Made by a program: the position numbers and the translations under genes. This document shows positions 34,575-45,373 of a stretch of 64,000 nucleotides of DNA, piece after piece (the first letter of the stretch is position 1; every line of letters begins with the position of its first letter). This DNA is from Gracilaria domingensis (Eukaryota; Rhodophyta; Florideophyceae; Gracilariales; Gracilariaceae): positions 23,473 to 87,472 of the forward strand of contig VCMS01000235.1 in the NCBI GenBank assembly GCA_022539475.1, read 5' to 3'. Under the pieces are notes generated by a model. The model worked only from the letters and a program-made list of their open reading frames with translations. It ran no database searches and was not told the DNA's origin.

Positions 34575-34738
34575 TTATTGGTAATTGCTGCGCCACGCAG
34601 CGCGCTTAATTTTGTAAATCAATGACTGTGCCGCGCTCTGGCGCCAAACTCATCCAATATCTCATCAGCCGCCGCCGCCGCCGTCGTCGCCCGCGCCCCC
34701 GGCGCGCGAGCGAGAGAGCGTGCGTCTGCGCCAGCGCC
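34575..34738 (+). promoter_or_regulatory. Short spacer and presumed CTP synthase promoter
   Basis: Only 164 bp separate the RING stop from the CTP synthase start, both on the plus strand. The first half is AT-rich (TTAATTTTGTAAATC) and the rest is GC-rich leader. It must hold both the terminator of one gene and the promoter of the next. Confidence 0.45.
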
Positions 34739-35812
34739 ATGATGCCGCCGCCCGCGCCCGCCGCCAACGGCGCCGCGCCGCACGTCAAGTTCGTGCTGGT
34801 GTCCGGCGGCGTCATCTCCGGCATCGGCAAGGGGCTCACCGCGTCGTCGCTGGGCGTGCTGCTCAAGTGCTGCGGCTGGCGCGTCACCGCCATCAAGATC
34901 GACCCCTACCTCAACCTGGACGCCGGCACCATGTCGCCGTTCGAGCACGGCGAGGTGTTCGTGCTGCACGACGGCGGCGAGGTGGACCTGGACCTCGGCA
35001 ACTACGAGCGCTTTCTGGACGTGACGCTCACGCGCGACAACAACATCACCACCGGCAAGATCTACTCCACCGTGCTGGAGAAGGAGCGCCGCGGCGAGTA
35101 CCTCGGAAAGACCGTGCAGGTGGTGCCGCACGTCACGGACGCCATCCAGAGCTGGATCATGCGCGTGGCCACCACGCCGGACCGCCACGGGCTGGTGCCG
35201 GAGATCTGCGTCATCGAGCTGGGCGGCACCATCGGCGACATCGAGTCGATGCCGTTTGTGGAGGCGCTGCGGCAGCTGCGCTACAACGTGGGCGACGTGA
35301 ACTTCTGCTCCGTGTTCGTGTCGCTGGTGCCGATCCTGGGCGTGGTGGGCGAGCAGAAGACCAAGCCCACGCAGCACGGCGTGAAGCAGATCTCGTCCAT
35401 GGGGCTGTCGCCGCAGCTGATTGTGTGCCGCTCCGAGGTGCCGCTGCTGGCCGAGACCAAGAAGAAGCTGGCGCTGTTCTGCCAGGTGGCGCCCGACGCG
35501 GTGGCGTCCGTGCACGATGTGTCCAACACGTACCGCATCCCCATGATGCTGCAGGAGCAGGGCGTGTGCAACCTGCTGATCCGCACGCTGCAGCTGGTGT
35601 GGCGGCTGCCGGTGCGGCTGGAAAAGTGGGCGCGCATGGCCAACAAGGTGGACGAGCGCTGCGCGCGCGTGAACATCTGCATCGTGGGCAAGTACACGGG
35701 GCTGTCGGACGCGTACCTGTCGGTGGTGCGCGCGCTGGAGCACGCGGGCATGGCGACGGGGCGGCAGGTGGACGTGACGTGGGTGGAGTCGACGGACCTG
35801 GAGTGGGCGCAG

Positions 35813-35846
<34 letters not shown>

Positions 35847-36627
35847 GGGGGGGGAGGAAGCGGAGGCGGACGGCGAGTGGAACGGGTCGCGGTCGCCGGC
35901 GCACTCGGGGTCGAGCGGGTCGTGCGCGCGCGAGGGCGCGGAGGCGGCGGACAAGGCGTGGGCGGTGGTGCGGCGCGCGGACGGCATCCTGGTGCCGGGC
36001 GGGTTTGGGGACCGCGGGGTGGAGGGCAAGATGGCGGCGATCCGGCACGCGCGCGACGAGAAGGTGCCGTTCCTGGGCATCTGCCTGGGCATGCAGCTGG
36101 CGGTGGTGGAGGCGGCGCGGCGCGCGTTCGACGGGCGGGAGGTGGACTCGGAGGAGCGCAACAAGGACGCGGAGGTGAAGGCGGTGGTGTACATGCCGGA
36201 GGTGGACAAGAGCAAGCTGGGCGGCACGATGCGGCTGGGCGTGCGCAAGACGCTGATCCGGCGCGAGGACTGCGTGGCGGCGTGGCTGTACGGCGCGGCG
36301 GAGATCTACGAGCGGCACCGCCACCGCTACGAGGTGAACCCGCAGCTGGTGCGCGAGCTGGAGGCGCGCGACAGCCTGCGCTTCGTGGGCGTGGACTGCA
36401 GCGGGCAGCGCATGGAGATCGTGGAGGACGCGCAGCACCCGTTCTTCTTCGGCACGCAGTTCCACCCGGAGTTCACCAGCCGCCCGGGGCGCCCGTCGCC
36501 GCCGTTCGTGGGGCTGGTGCGCGCCGCCGCGCGCCTGCCCGGCGGCCGCCACCACGTGCACGCCGCCATGCGCAGCATCCGCCAGCAGGACCCGTGGCGC
36601 GACCACCCGCCCGATTTTGACCCCTAG
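34739..36627 (+). CDS. CTPS: CTP synthase, with one frame break in the linker
   Basis: It makes CTP from UTP, ATP and glutamine in the cytosol. From ATG 34739, the synthetase domain begins [20 protein letters not shown] (ATP-binding loop). It continues with [26 protein letters not shown] and [12 protein letters not shown]. The glutamine amidotransferase domain has VPGGFGDRG, the nucleophile in FLGICLGMQ and the HPEF pair for the catalytic triad. Together about 629 residues, slightly longer than usual because of a glycine-rich insert between domains. The first domain is in one frame and the second in another. The switch is at nine G (35846-35854) after a (GGC)n run, most simply a one-base miscount in the sequence. 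Both domains are otherwise intact, so the gene is probably functional. Confidence 0.9.
35814..35854 (+). repeat. (GGC)n and G9 tract inside CTP synthase
   Basis: A GGC triplet run followed by nine G encodes polyglycine in the interdomain linker. The reading frame changes here by one base. Confidence 0.8.
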
Positions 36628-36807
36628 CTATCACACCAAGCTGTCCACCTTTCAAGTTCAAATTTTCAAAAACCGCCGCACGACTCCCTGGAGTCACCAC
36701 CACAAGTCGCAACCTTCCTCTCCCCTCCCTCCCCTCCTCCCCCCTCCCCCCCCCCCTTCCTCCTACCCCCCCCTTCCTCCTACCCTCCCCATCCCCCCTC
36801 CCCCCCC
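36628..36807 (+). promoter_or_regulatory. Pyrimidine-rich leader of the INCENP gene
   Basis: Positions 36713-36807 are almost pure C and T with only a few A, ending directly at ATG 36808. Such tracts can form triplex DNA or act as translation-control leaders. The function here is not known. The half before it carries the end of CTP synthase. Confidence 0.5.
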
Positions 36808-39800
36808 ATGCCAATGATCTCCCCCTTTGAGCACACGCTGCGCGCGCTCTCCGACGCGTCGCGCCACTACGAGCACGACCTCGCGCGCTTCGCGCTCGGC
36901 GCGCAGCGCGCCGCCAAGCGCGACGCCGCGCACATCGTCACCTCCGCCGAGCGCCTCATCCGCCGCACGCACGCGCAGCTGCGCTCCACCTCCGTCGCCA
37001 TCCGCCGCCGCCGCCGCCGCCGCGCCCGCCGCCGTCTCGCCCAATCCCCGCCGCCGCCGCCGCCGCCCCCCGCGCCGCCTCAGCGCCGACAGTCGTCTCT
37101 GTCGATCCAGCCGCCGCTGCGTGACAGGCGCTCCACCGCCACCGTCGAGTCGTACGACACCGCCAATGCCGACTTTTCCGCCGCCCGTGCCGCGCCGGAC
37201 GCCGACGCTGCCGCGTCTCCAGCGGATCGTGCTCCAGCTCAGTCGTTGCGCTCTCCGCAGCTTGATCGCGGCGCGCAGTCGCCGTCCGCCGAATCGGATG
37301 CTGTGGCCAGCAGCGCGCGCGAGCAGTCGCCGTGCCCTAGCCCGCAACATGTACCCTTGCAACATGAGGACAGGACCAACACGCCGGAACAAGAGCAGCA
37401 GATGCACCAAGCGCCCCAATCCACGCCGAATCAATCTACGGTGCACAACAAACTCTCCGCGTCGTTGCAATCGGAGCCCGACCGATCACGATCAAGTGCT
37501 CATACGGCGTCCTCGTTTGAAAGCGACGCTCCAGCCGACGATTCTGACCATGAATCAGGAAACAAGTCTGCGGAACAACAGCTGCATGCCCAACCAGATA
37601 TCGTTCCGCTCTCACCGCACTCTGATTCGAGAACGGAGCGTCAAGCTTCGAATTCCCCCCAGCCACAGAGCGATTCAAAGCACTTGGAGGAGAGAACAGA
37701 GCGCTCTCCTGACACCAAGACAGAGAGCAACGCCGATGACGCTCTCCCTGAAAGCATCCAACAAAGCCCGGTACCCGCTTCCAGTCCTCAGCTTCAACAA
37801 CCTCCAACGCCTGCAGACGAAGTTCTAGTTGATCATGAATCGGAATCAGTGCTTGTGAATGACATTGAGCACCATGAGCCCAGATGCGAATCACGCGAAC
37901 CCTCTCTGGACAGTCGTGTGAGTCTGTACCCCAGCCGCCGCAACAAAGGGAGAGTGATCATCGAGATGAACCAGAGGCGCGCTCCAATCAAGCTCGTGGA
38001 GAAGCTGCGGACGCGACTTTGGCGAAGGAAGTTAATTCTTCTTCAAGTGACATCAGGCCTGTCGCCGAGCGAGATTCTGGTTCAAGTGAAACTCCCCAAG
38101 TTTCTACCGAATCAAGCGCCAGTCCCGAGGTGTTGCCAGACGTCTCCAGTTCAATGCCTGCTCCTAAACAAGTCCCCCCCTCTCAAATACCGAGAAAGCC
38201 ATCGAGAATAATAGTTGATAATGCTGGAAAGATTGACCATTCTTCCCTGAGTGCGTTATCCAGGATCATAGGCACAAAGTCTGTAGACAAAACCATGACC
38301 GATACCGAGACGAACAAGTCTACGCACAAGTTAACAACTCCCAGAACCACAAAGCTGTTCAAACCGAATAATAATATCTACTCACTTCAGCAGACTGGAA
38401 ACACTAGCCCCGTTCAACGGTTTTCTTCATCGAATCGATCCTCAATACTTTCACACACCCCTGGTGCGGAAGCCCCAGTTCGGAGACATTCACCTGCAGT
38501 CTCTAGACATCAAAGGCTGGAATCGTTAAACAAACAGCTGGAAAGCTTTCAAAACTCAAACGGCGCCGGGCTGCAAGGTCCGGAGCGTCAAATGGCTGAG
38601 CTTCGACATGGAAGGACGGGAGCACAGGTTTTGGGTGACCTGGGGGATCCAAAGGTTTCGCAATATGCGAAAGACGGCGAGAACATCTTCCGGTCTGTGC
38701 GAGAAAGAACTTTGAAGGTTGCTGAAACGCATGTGAAAGATGCCTCAAAAGTGGACATATGGTCTATGCGCGCTAAGGGGGCAAAGACAACGCCCGCAAG
38801 AGATAAGTTAAGAGCAAGAGAACGCTCGAAATCGAAGAGCGCTTTTCGATCACAGCTTCAAGAGATTATGACTGGTAAGGCCTGTAGCGCGGAAGACGAC
38901 GAAGATGAGGAAGATAAGGGCGAGTCAATTGGTTCCCGACTCTTGGAAACTTCGAGGAACGACGATTCTATGGTTGAACCAAGGATCCAGGATAAAGTTG
39001 ATGAGGAGAAGCTTTCTAGGACGCTCTCTAAAGATGGGGACAGGAGCAAGTCTATCGTTATCTCGCCAGAGGTTGTCCAACCAAGCGCCGTTGAAACACA
39101 CAGCCTTCTCGCAGAAACACGAGATGCTTGCTTAGAAGCTGACAATGCTGGTAAGAGAGACGAATTAATCTCGAATCTTCCTGCGGCTTCGTCGTCAGCT
39201 TCCCCTGAGGAAGAACAGAATGCGTCAGTACTAAACGTCGGCAAACCAGACATTGAGAAAGCTCCTGCGACGAGTGCACCACTTACGAATCTCATGACTT
39301 CTATTGTTTCCTTCCTACCTGGATCCTCAAGTTTGCTCGGCACGAGACCGACGAGAGAGCAATCGGAAGAATCAGAGGCGGAAGCAGCTGCTAAACGGCA
39401 AAAACTAGATATGGAACGAAGGGAGGCTGAGGTACAGGCACGTAGAGAAGCTCAACGCCTTTTGCGGCAAAAAGAGACTGAAGAAAAACAACGACGTGCA
39501 GAGAAAAGACGTTTGTTGCTGGCTCGTGCCGATAAGGAGAAAGAAGAAGAGAAGCGTAAGAAGGAAGAGCGGAGACTGAGGAAGAAGCTAGAGGAAGAAG
39601 AGGCACGCAAAAGGAAGAAACAGGAAGATGATAGGAAGAAAGAAGAACGTCGTCGGCTAGTTCTTGAGAAGAAGGCACAGAACGAAATGAAGCTTAAGCG
39701 GAAGAAGAAGGGTGCTGAACCCCTTCCACCCCGTAAAGTTCCCAAAGGAATCTCCGGAAAGTCGTGGGTTTCTGGACAGGGAGCATCCCTCACTCCAGAT

Positions 39801-40199
39801 GCACACTTCCAAGGGCATGAGAAAAGTAGGCTTTCGGGAACTCCAAGCACGCCGGTCACGAAGAAAACAGATGCATCCCACGGTCAATCTAACTACGACA
39901 TGACACCCGCCCAGGAGACTGTCTTTGAGCTTTCTGACGAAGAAGAGGAGCGCAGAAAACACAAGCGAATTCCTCAATGGGCGCAGGGGCCAAAGCTTTC
40001 TACGGCTGCAAGAGATCAACCCGACCCAGACGACGTGTTTGTGAACGTTCCTACCTGTGATTTGAGAGAAGTATTTGGCAACGTTAGAAGGTTTAGACCT
40101 CGCAGCAGCTCTGCAAATTGGACAAAAGATCGTGTGACCGCACAGGAAATGGTGAAGTTCCGAAAAGGCCAAGCGGCCTTTAACGAACCTCCTCAGTGA
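36808..40199 (+). CDS. INCENP: INCENP homologue (chromosomal passenger scaffold)
   Basis: INCENP anchors Aurora kinase, survivin and borealin at centromeres and the midzone. The start MPMISPFEHTLRALSDASRHYEHDL opens a helical N-terminus that would bind survivin/borealin. A long disordered region rich in S, P, Q and E follows. A basic/acidic single-helix stretch (39390-39700, many EEKRKKEERR words) comes next. The C-terminus is a clear IN-box: RIPQWAQGPKL, QPDPDDVFVNVPTCDLREVF, then RPRSSSANWTKDRVT, whose serine pair is the Aurora target. The frame shifts by one position between 37880 and 37990. The flanking composition is continuous on both sides. A short intron or a sequence indel could explain this, and I could not choose. 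Total about 1,130 residues. Confidence 0.8.
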
Positions 40200-41009
40200 G
40201 CACAATCATTCAGAAGTTCTGTACTACAGTGAATCACTATCACATTATCCGTATCGCTGACGATTGCTGCACCCAAGGTAACTGTCTACACTTTCCAATT
40301 TGGTTGATTCTGTTGACATTGTAAAGTCAACTGTCTTAACATGGGCCACTTGTTTATTCTGTTTATACTTTCTACATCGCTGACGAATGCTGTACCCGAG
40401 GTAACCTTCAGCACTTTGCAATTTGGTCGATTCTGTTTGAAATTGTAACATCAACTGCCTTAACATAGGCTACTAGTTTACTCTGTTTGCATGTATTGCC
40501 GATGATCGTGTGAGTTTAGTTCAGCTTTCCATGCATATGGTTTTACTGAAAGTGATCGATGCTTCGAACTTAGGGTCCGAAACAGTCACGTGACAAGAAA
40601 GTGTGATGAAACACTACACGCAGGCTACACCTCGTGAGGCACTACGAAGGTACATCACGGAAGCAACTGAGAACTGAACCGAGATACTTCGTTGACGCAA
40701 ACATGCCATTGTTCGGTACCACAAAGAATGATCACATGAAGTGGAACTGTTGTATTACTCTACTACTACAGGCAACTGCATCTGCACGCATGATACGAAC
40801 TCTTGCCACAAATCAGTTTGAGAAATAGACCGCACGTAAAAAGACACAATGAAGAGAACAAAACTGCCATCCATATTCCTTCCGACAAAAGGAAGGTTTA
40901 TAGAATTGCTGAAAATGAACCAAATCCAGAACAGATAGTTCGCATATCACGTCATGGAGCAGCTCCACCCCACTGCAACCGAAGTGGTGGCAGACTGCGA
41001 CACTGAAGC
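40200..41009. other. Intergenic DNA with a 123-bp tandem duplication
   Basis: Separates the convergent INCENP and thioredoxin genes. Besides the tandem repeat at 40252-40498, no gene or RNA was seen. Confidence 0.5.
40252..40498. repeat. Two diverged tandem copies of a 123-bp unit
   Basis: Copy 1 (40252-40374) and copy 2 (40375-40498) share words such as TCGCTGACGA, CAATTTGGT, GATTCTGTT and CATCAACTG/AGTCAACTG in the same order, at a constant 123-bp offset. Identity by eye is around 80 percent. It lies just downstream of INCENP. Confidence 0.7.
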
Positions 41010-41424
41010 TCACAACTTTTCAAGGAGTTCGTTAATAGTGGTACCAATTTTTTCCGCGTTAGCACCGACCACTGTTTGGTGCAGTTCTCCGTTAAAATAG
41101 ATTTGGAATGTGGGCATGGCGGTGATACCCGATTCGGCAGACAATTCCATAAGCTCGTCAACATCCACTTTGTAGAAGGCGGTCTTATCGGGATTCTCGG
41201 TCTGCAATTTAGTTTCCAAGTCTTCTATTATTGGGGCTATCATTCTGCACGGGCCGCACCTGAGGACAGATAAGGAGTGAGAATCAAGCATGACATAGCT
41301 GATGATACATGGATCAGAAAGCTTTTGTGCCAACTTACCACAAAGCGAAGAAGTCAACAACCACAATCGGTGCTGCCTTTGTGGCGGTTTCGAAGTCGGC
41401 CTTGGATTCGATCTTTTTAACCAT
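41010..41424 (-). CDS. Thioredoxin (one intron)
   Basis: Exons are 41424-41339 and 41259-41010 on the minus strand; the 79-bp intron is GTAAGT...CTCAG. The 111-residue product has no targeting peptide and fits a cytosolic thioredoxin. The intron splits the tryptophan codon of the active site: exon 1 ends VVVDFFALW and exon 2 starts CGPCRMIAP, giving the redox WCGPC motif. The cis-proline is in ITAMPTFQIYFNGE and the buried glycine in VVGANAEKI. It reduces protein disulfides using thioredoxin reductase. All key residues are present, so it should be active. Confidence 0.92.
41260..41338 (-). other. Intron of the thioredoxin gene
   Basis: 79 bp, donor TTTGTG|GTAAGT, acceptor CCTCAG|GTGC. It interrupts the tryptophan codon of the WCGPC active site. 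Confidence 0.9.
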
Positions 41425-42425
41425 TTTGGATAGCTGCTGTGATAGCAAACGTGAAATGAAACTTACAGCTGAAACGGTAGATGGAGGGATACGAAGAAGA
41501 GTTGGGTCTGAGGGAGGCCAAGGAGGAAAGGGGGCAAAGTGCGAGTGGTGCTTAAATGGCAGCGAGCACGCAGCACGCACGAAAAGGCACGAACTGACGT
41601 CACCGCCTGCCAACGAGATAGAGAACGCCATTGGATGAATGCCGAGGGAATACTCTGTCTGCGTTCGATATTTCTCCGCTCTACCCTGTAATTTGCGTGC
41701 TGTACTAATTCGGATCAGCGTTTGTGCGGTGAGCGCGTGGAAAGAACAGCCTTTTCTATCTTCTAGATAAATCTGGACCAGTTTGGCCCACACGGTCGAT
41801 GTGTACCAACTGGTTTAAAAAACAGCAAATGAAAGGGCGCCCTTTCGCCTTTTGTTCGTCCCCCATTGGTGGGATGTGATGAAATAACAATTGCGAGGGC
41901 TCCATGGTTCGCGGAAACCAGATTATCAAGGTTACCTTGCCTTATTTGCGCTGTTGAGCCTATTTGAACGAACGCTTCTTCGCATGGAGCTACTGCTGAG
42001 AAGACCTATGAGTGAGTTCTTAGAACTCACAACGAAGATAATTGTGCCAACTTGCAAAACTGCACCCAGGACTCGAGCGCAGAACGCGTTGCACGCGAGG
42101 GTAGAAACGTGATGGGCATGACGAGCGCATGTTCTGGACCTGTCGGGACTTGTCAGAATTCGGCATGTTCGTGTTTTTTAGATTATACAACGCTATTTCG
42201 TTTTTCCTTTTCAAATCAAATTTTGATTTCAAAACATTGGAAAGCCGTGCCACTGGGGCCACGTCGCATTCCTCGAAGGTAAGATAAGCACTTATCATTA
42301 ACAAGAGGAGGGGGGGCTCTGAAAGTTACCTTCGAGGTAAATGAGACCTGAAGTTGAGCAATCGGAAGTTCTTCAGAAGATAACTTAATGCGACGAAGCC
42401 ACCAATTACCAAAGGTAGACACTTT
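41425..42425. other. Intergenic region upstream of thioredoxin
   Basis: No supported gene. Contains one isolated ACCAACTGGT near 41808, about what chance predicts, and the inverted repeat at 42271-42337. Confidence 0.45.
42271..42337. repeat. 12-bp inverted repeat CCTCGAAGGTAA/TTACCTTCGAGG
   Basis: Perfect 12-bp arms at 42271-42282 and 42326-42337 with a 43-nt spacer that includes a short AGATAAGCACTTATC palindrome. It lies about 90 bp beyond the 3' end of the broken membrane-protein gene. Confidence 0.6.
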
Positions 42426-43868
42426 CTATAAGCCGCTCGTCTTCATATCTGGCAGCACACGCAGCCGCAACGAGTTCCCATCCTCAACAAAATGAATACC
42501 TACATCTCCACCTTCGCTCCAGCCAACCCCCAACGTCGTCAAATCCTCTGCAACACGTTCCCTCACCCACTGTTTTGATATCTCCACCCGCGCCTGTGAG
42601 AACAGCCGCCAAAGTATGTACCCGCCGCCATTCTCCAATCTCGCTATTCTCCAGCGCACCGCTAGGTCCCATCCCAGGAGCAGTAGCCCAGTCCCCAACA
42701 AGATCGCCAATGGCACCAACCCAAAAGCGCTCATCGTCGTTACTTGTCGCGTCGTGCCCAGATCAACTTGACGTGTGGATCGGTTCTCCGCAAGTCCGAC
42801 AACCCCTTCCTCGCTTGCCACTGCTACAGCCACCATTGCTAAGTTCTCAAGTGTCCATTTCGGAACCATCCATTCGATCATGCTCGTACCTTCAGGCACG
42901 AGCACATCCTTGTCAGCCGCGTATGACAGAAAGCGCAGTTTTCGTGCAGGCTCATGGAGTGCCATGACAGCTTCGCCAGAAACAAATAGCGGGATGCAAC
43001 GCAGAATGTTAACAGCGGCTGTTATTCCAATTGCTATCATTGATCCATCCGATATAGCGCATAAATATGTTCCCATATCTTTGTACGATTCGACCGCAAA
43101 CGCTGTTCTTGGCAATGTGCGCTTCTAATGCCGTTTCTCCAAATGAAAAGCTTCCGTGCAAAGAAAAGGTTTCGTTGATGAGCAGTTGAAACCACGAACT
43201 GTTGATCATCACATTGTGATCACATTGAGAACTAAAGCCTTCCACGCCCCGAAAATGAAAAGATGTTTGGAGTCGAGAACGACGCTTTCCTCATTTTCTT
43301 GTTGCTATCACACGCAATGAAAGAGGAATCCTGGCGCATATACGGTGTTCGGATGGTATAGTTTCCCTCTAGCAAATACTCTGCCACTACTCGGGAAATC
43401 TCTCATTGGCTGCCTGTGAGCGATTCATGATGCGAGGTCCCTCAATACATGATCTAGCAATGACATCAAGAACACGGCTTGGTTCGTCATTGATGCTCAT
43501 ATTCGAAGTACTCAAATAACGATCCCTGTGTGCTGGTCCAACGAACACTTCTCTTCTCTCAGACTGTCTCACTTCAACAGACGAAAAAGAAAATTCCAAC
43601 AGCAGTTCAGTGTGATAATGAATACAGCGCAAAGTATCAGCCATATTCGATTGTATCGTGAGCCGGTATACCTAGAGTGAAGTGCATATATGCCAAGGTG
43701 TGATTCGAACATTTCAAGGTCATTTCCAGTCCGAACACTAAGGGTCGCCCGTGATGTTATGAGAGATTCAAGAAGGTTTCCAATGAGCGGTGTAATTACA
43801 AGCGTCAGAGCCAAAAACTTGAGGACGTTCCAAACAGATGGATCGATGAAGAGTAAAAACTGTCTCAT
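42426..43868 (-). pseudogene. Broken paralogue of the neighbouring membrane protein
   Basis: Minus-strand pieces at 43868-43569, 43644-43387, 43245-43009 and 43115-42426 line up in order with the intact protein at 45374-46798. The N-terminus shares the pattern WNVLKFLALTLVITPLI with WNVVKFITLTLITTPLV. The second membrane segment ELLLEFSFS matches ELLFEFSFS, and the C-terminal AVASEEGVVGL with its following hydrophobic segment matches the partner's LIAANEEGVGGV region. Three or more frame changes break it. It is a lineage-specific family as far as I can tell; function is unknown. Confidence 0.6.
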
Positions 43869-43999
43869 GGTAACAAACCGACGAAAGAGTTCAGATTTAC
43901 AACCGGCGAGGAAAAAGACTAGAGACGTGAAGCGCGTCCGTGGATGGTGATAAGTTTGGGAGGGGACAAGATGACATAGTAGATGGACTCTTCAAGCTT

Positions 44000-45158
44000 T
44001 TTGTCGAACAATCCTGGGCCACGTGCCCCACCGGTAAGGGATGCGAGAGCACCGAAACGAGGTATACGAAAGCTTCTTTCGTGAGGTTTATTATCGTGAT
44101 ACCGAGTACAGCGTGTGTCAGAAGGCACTGGGCGCTTTTTCTTCTTCGTTCGCCTATGCAAGGCATTTATGGAACCATTTCAGTCGAGGGGTGCAGCTGT
44201 GCGAGACTTGGCGAAACAAAACTATTCTTGTCAGGATAAACCACAGTTTTAACCTGCATCAGGGGCTGGAGCGCTTGTGCGTTATGGGGTCGACAGGGAC
44301 GAATACGTAAAAGTCGCGTGTTTGCAGACGGCTGCTCGGAAGCGTTGATACGTGATGAAGTGCTTTGCTCGTCGAGACGGTGACGACAGCGCACTACACG
44401 GAATGTGCACAATGGATATACCGTACCTAAAGAGGAAATTCCCGGTGAAGGTTAGCTTGATGACTCCCTCGTTCGAGGATGCGACATATGGAGTAACTTT
44501 GTCGAACAATCTGCGGCACCGTGCCCACACCGGTAAGCGGATGCGAGAAGCACCGAAACGAGGTATACGAGAAGCTTCTTTCGTTGAGAGTTATTATCGT
44601 GATACGAGTACAGCGTGTGTTCAGAAGGCACTGGGCGCCTTTTTCTTCTTCGTTCGCCTATGCAAGGCATTATGGAACCATTTCAGTCGAGAGCGGTGCA
44701 GCTGTGCGAGACATTGGGCGGAAAACAAAAACTATTCCTTGTCAAGGATAAACACACAGTATTGCATACCTGCTAGCTTCTGGAGAACCATCGAACCAGC
44801 AAACATAACTTAACAATGCTCGAAGCACAGCATCATACACACAGATTTGCATGTGGAGTGTGGCAAAACATTGAGAATGAGGAGGCTCGCAGGCTAACTA
44901 GAATTACCTTTCATACATTGGTAACCTTAAAGAGGGGCGGGCCTTTGCGTATGCAGGTCGACAGACGAGTACGTAAAAGTCAGTGATCTGATGACTAGAA
45001 AGAAGCTCAAAATAAATTCAGGAGCGTTTACGTTGATGAATTGTTGCTTTTGCTCGTCACTGATGCGATTGTGGCACCGAACGCCATCACGGCAATGTGA
45101 ATGGATATCCGGATACTCTTGGGCCGGGAAACGAGGACATTCCCTGTGAAGGTTAGGG
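44000..45158. repeat. Tandem direct duplication of a ~460-bp unit
   Basis: Unit A (44000-44455) and unit B (44499-45158) share long near-identical words: GTCGAACAATC at the start, CACCGAAACGAGGTATACGA, CAGAAGGCACTGGGCGC, TCTTCTTCGTTCGCCTATGC, and GTGAAGGTTAG at the end. Unit B has roughly 200 extra bases in its middle. The duplication sits between the two divergent membrane-protein genes. Some frames in A are open (EVYESFFREVYYRDTEYS) but shift in B, so a protein is doubtful. Confidence 0.7.
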
Positions 45159-45373
45159 GGGCTTATATCCTTTCAGGTTCGGTAGCTATGAAGCCGGCGC
45201 TCTCATTTCGGGTCTTTCGCGGACATGCTCACGAAAGGTAGCCGTCTGAACTGCGCAAATTCATCGAAGCCGGCGAATAATGAAGGTTAAGGATACTTCG
45301 CCATAAATGCCGATCAATCTGAACCCGCTTCCCAAAGCGAAAGAACCTGCATTAGACTGTTATAACTCCACCA

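Noticed and set aside
35211-36606. Long minus-strand frames opposite CTP synthase
   Set aside because: Composition shadows; the plus strand encodes all CTP synthase motifs.
37918-37934. 17-bp GT..AG 'intron' in INCENP that would fix the frame
   Set aside because: Far too short to be spliced; recorded only as a frame discontinuity.
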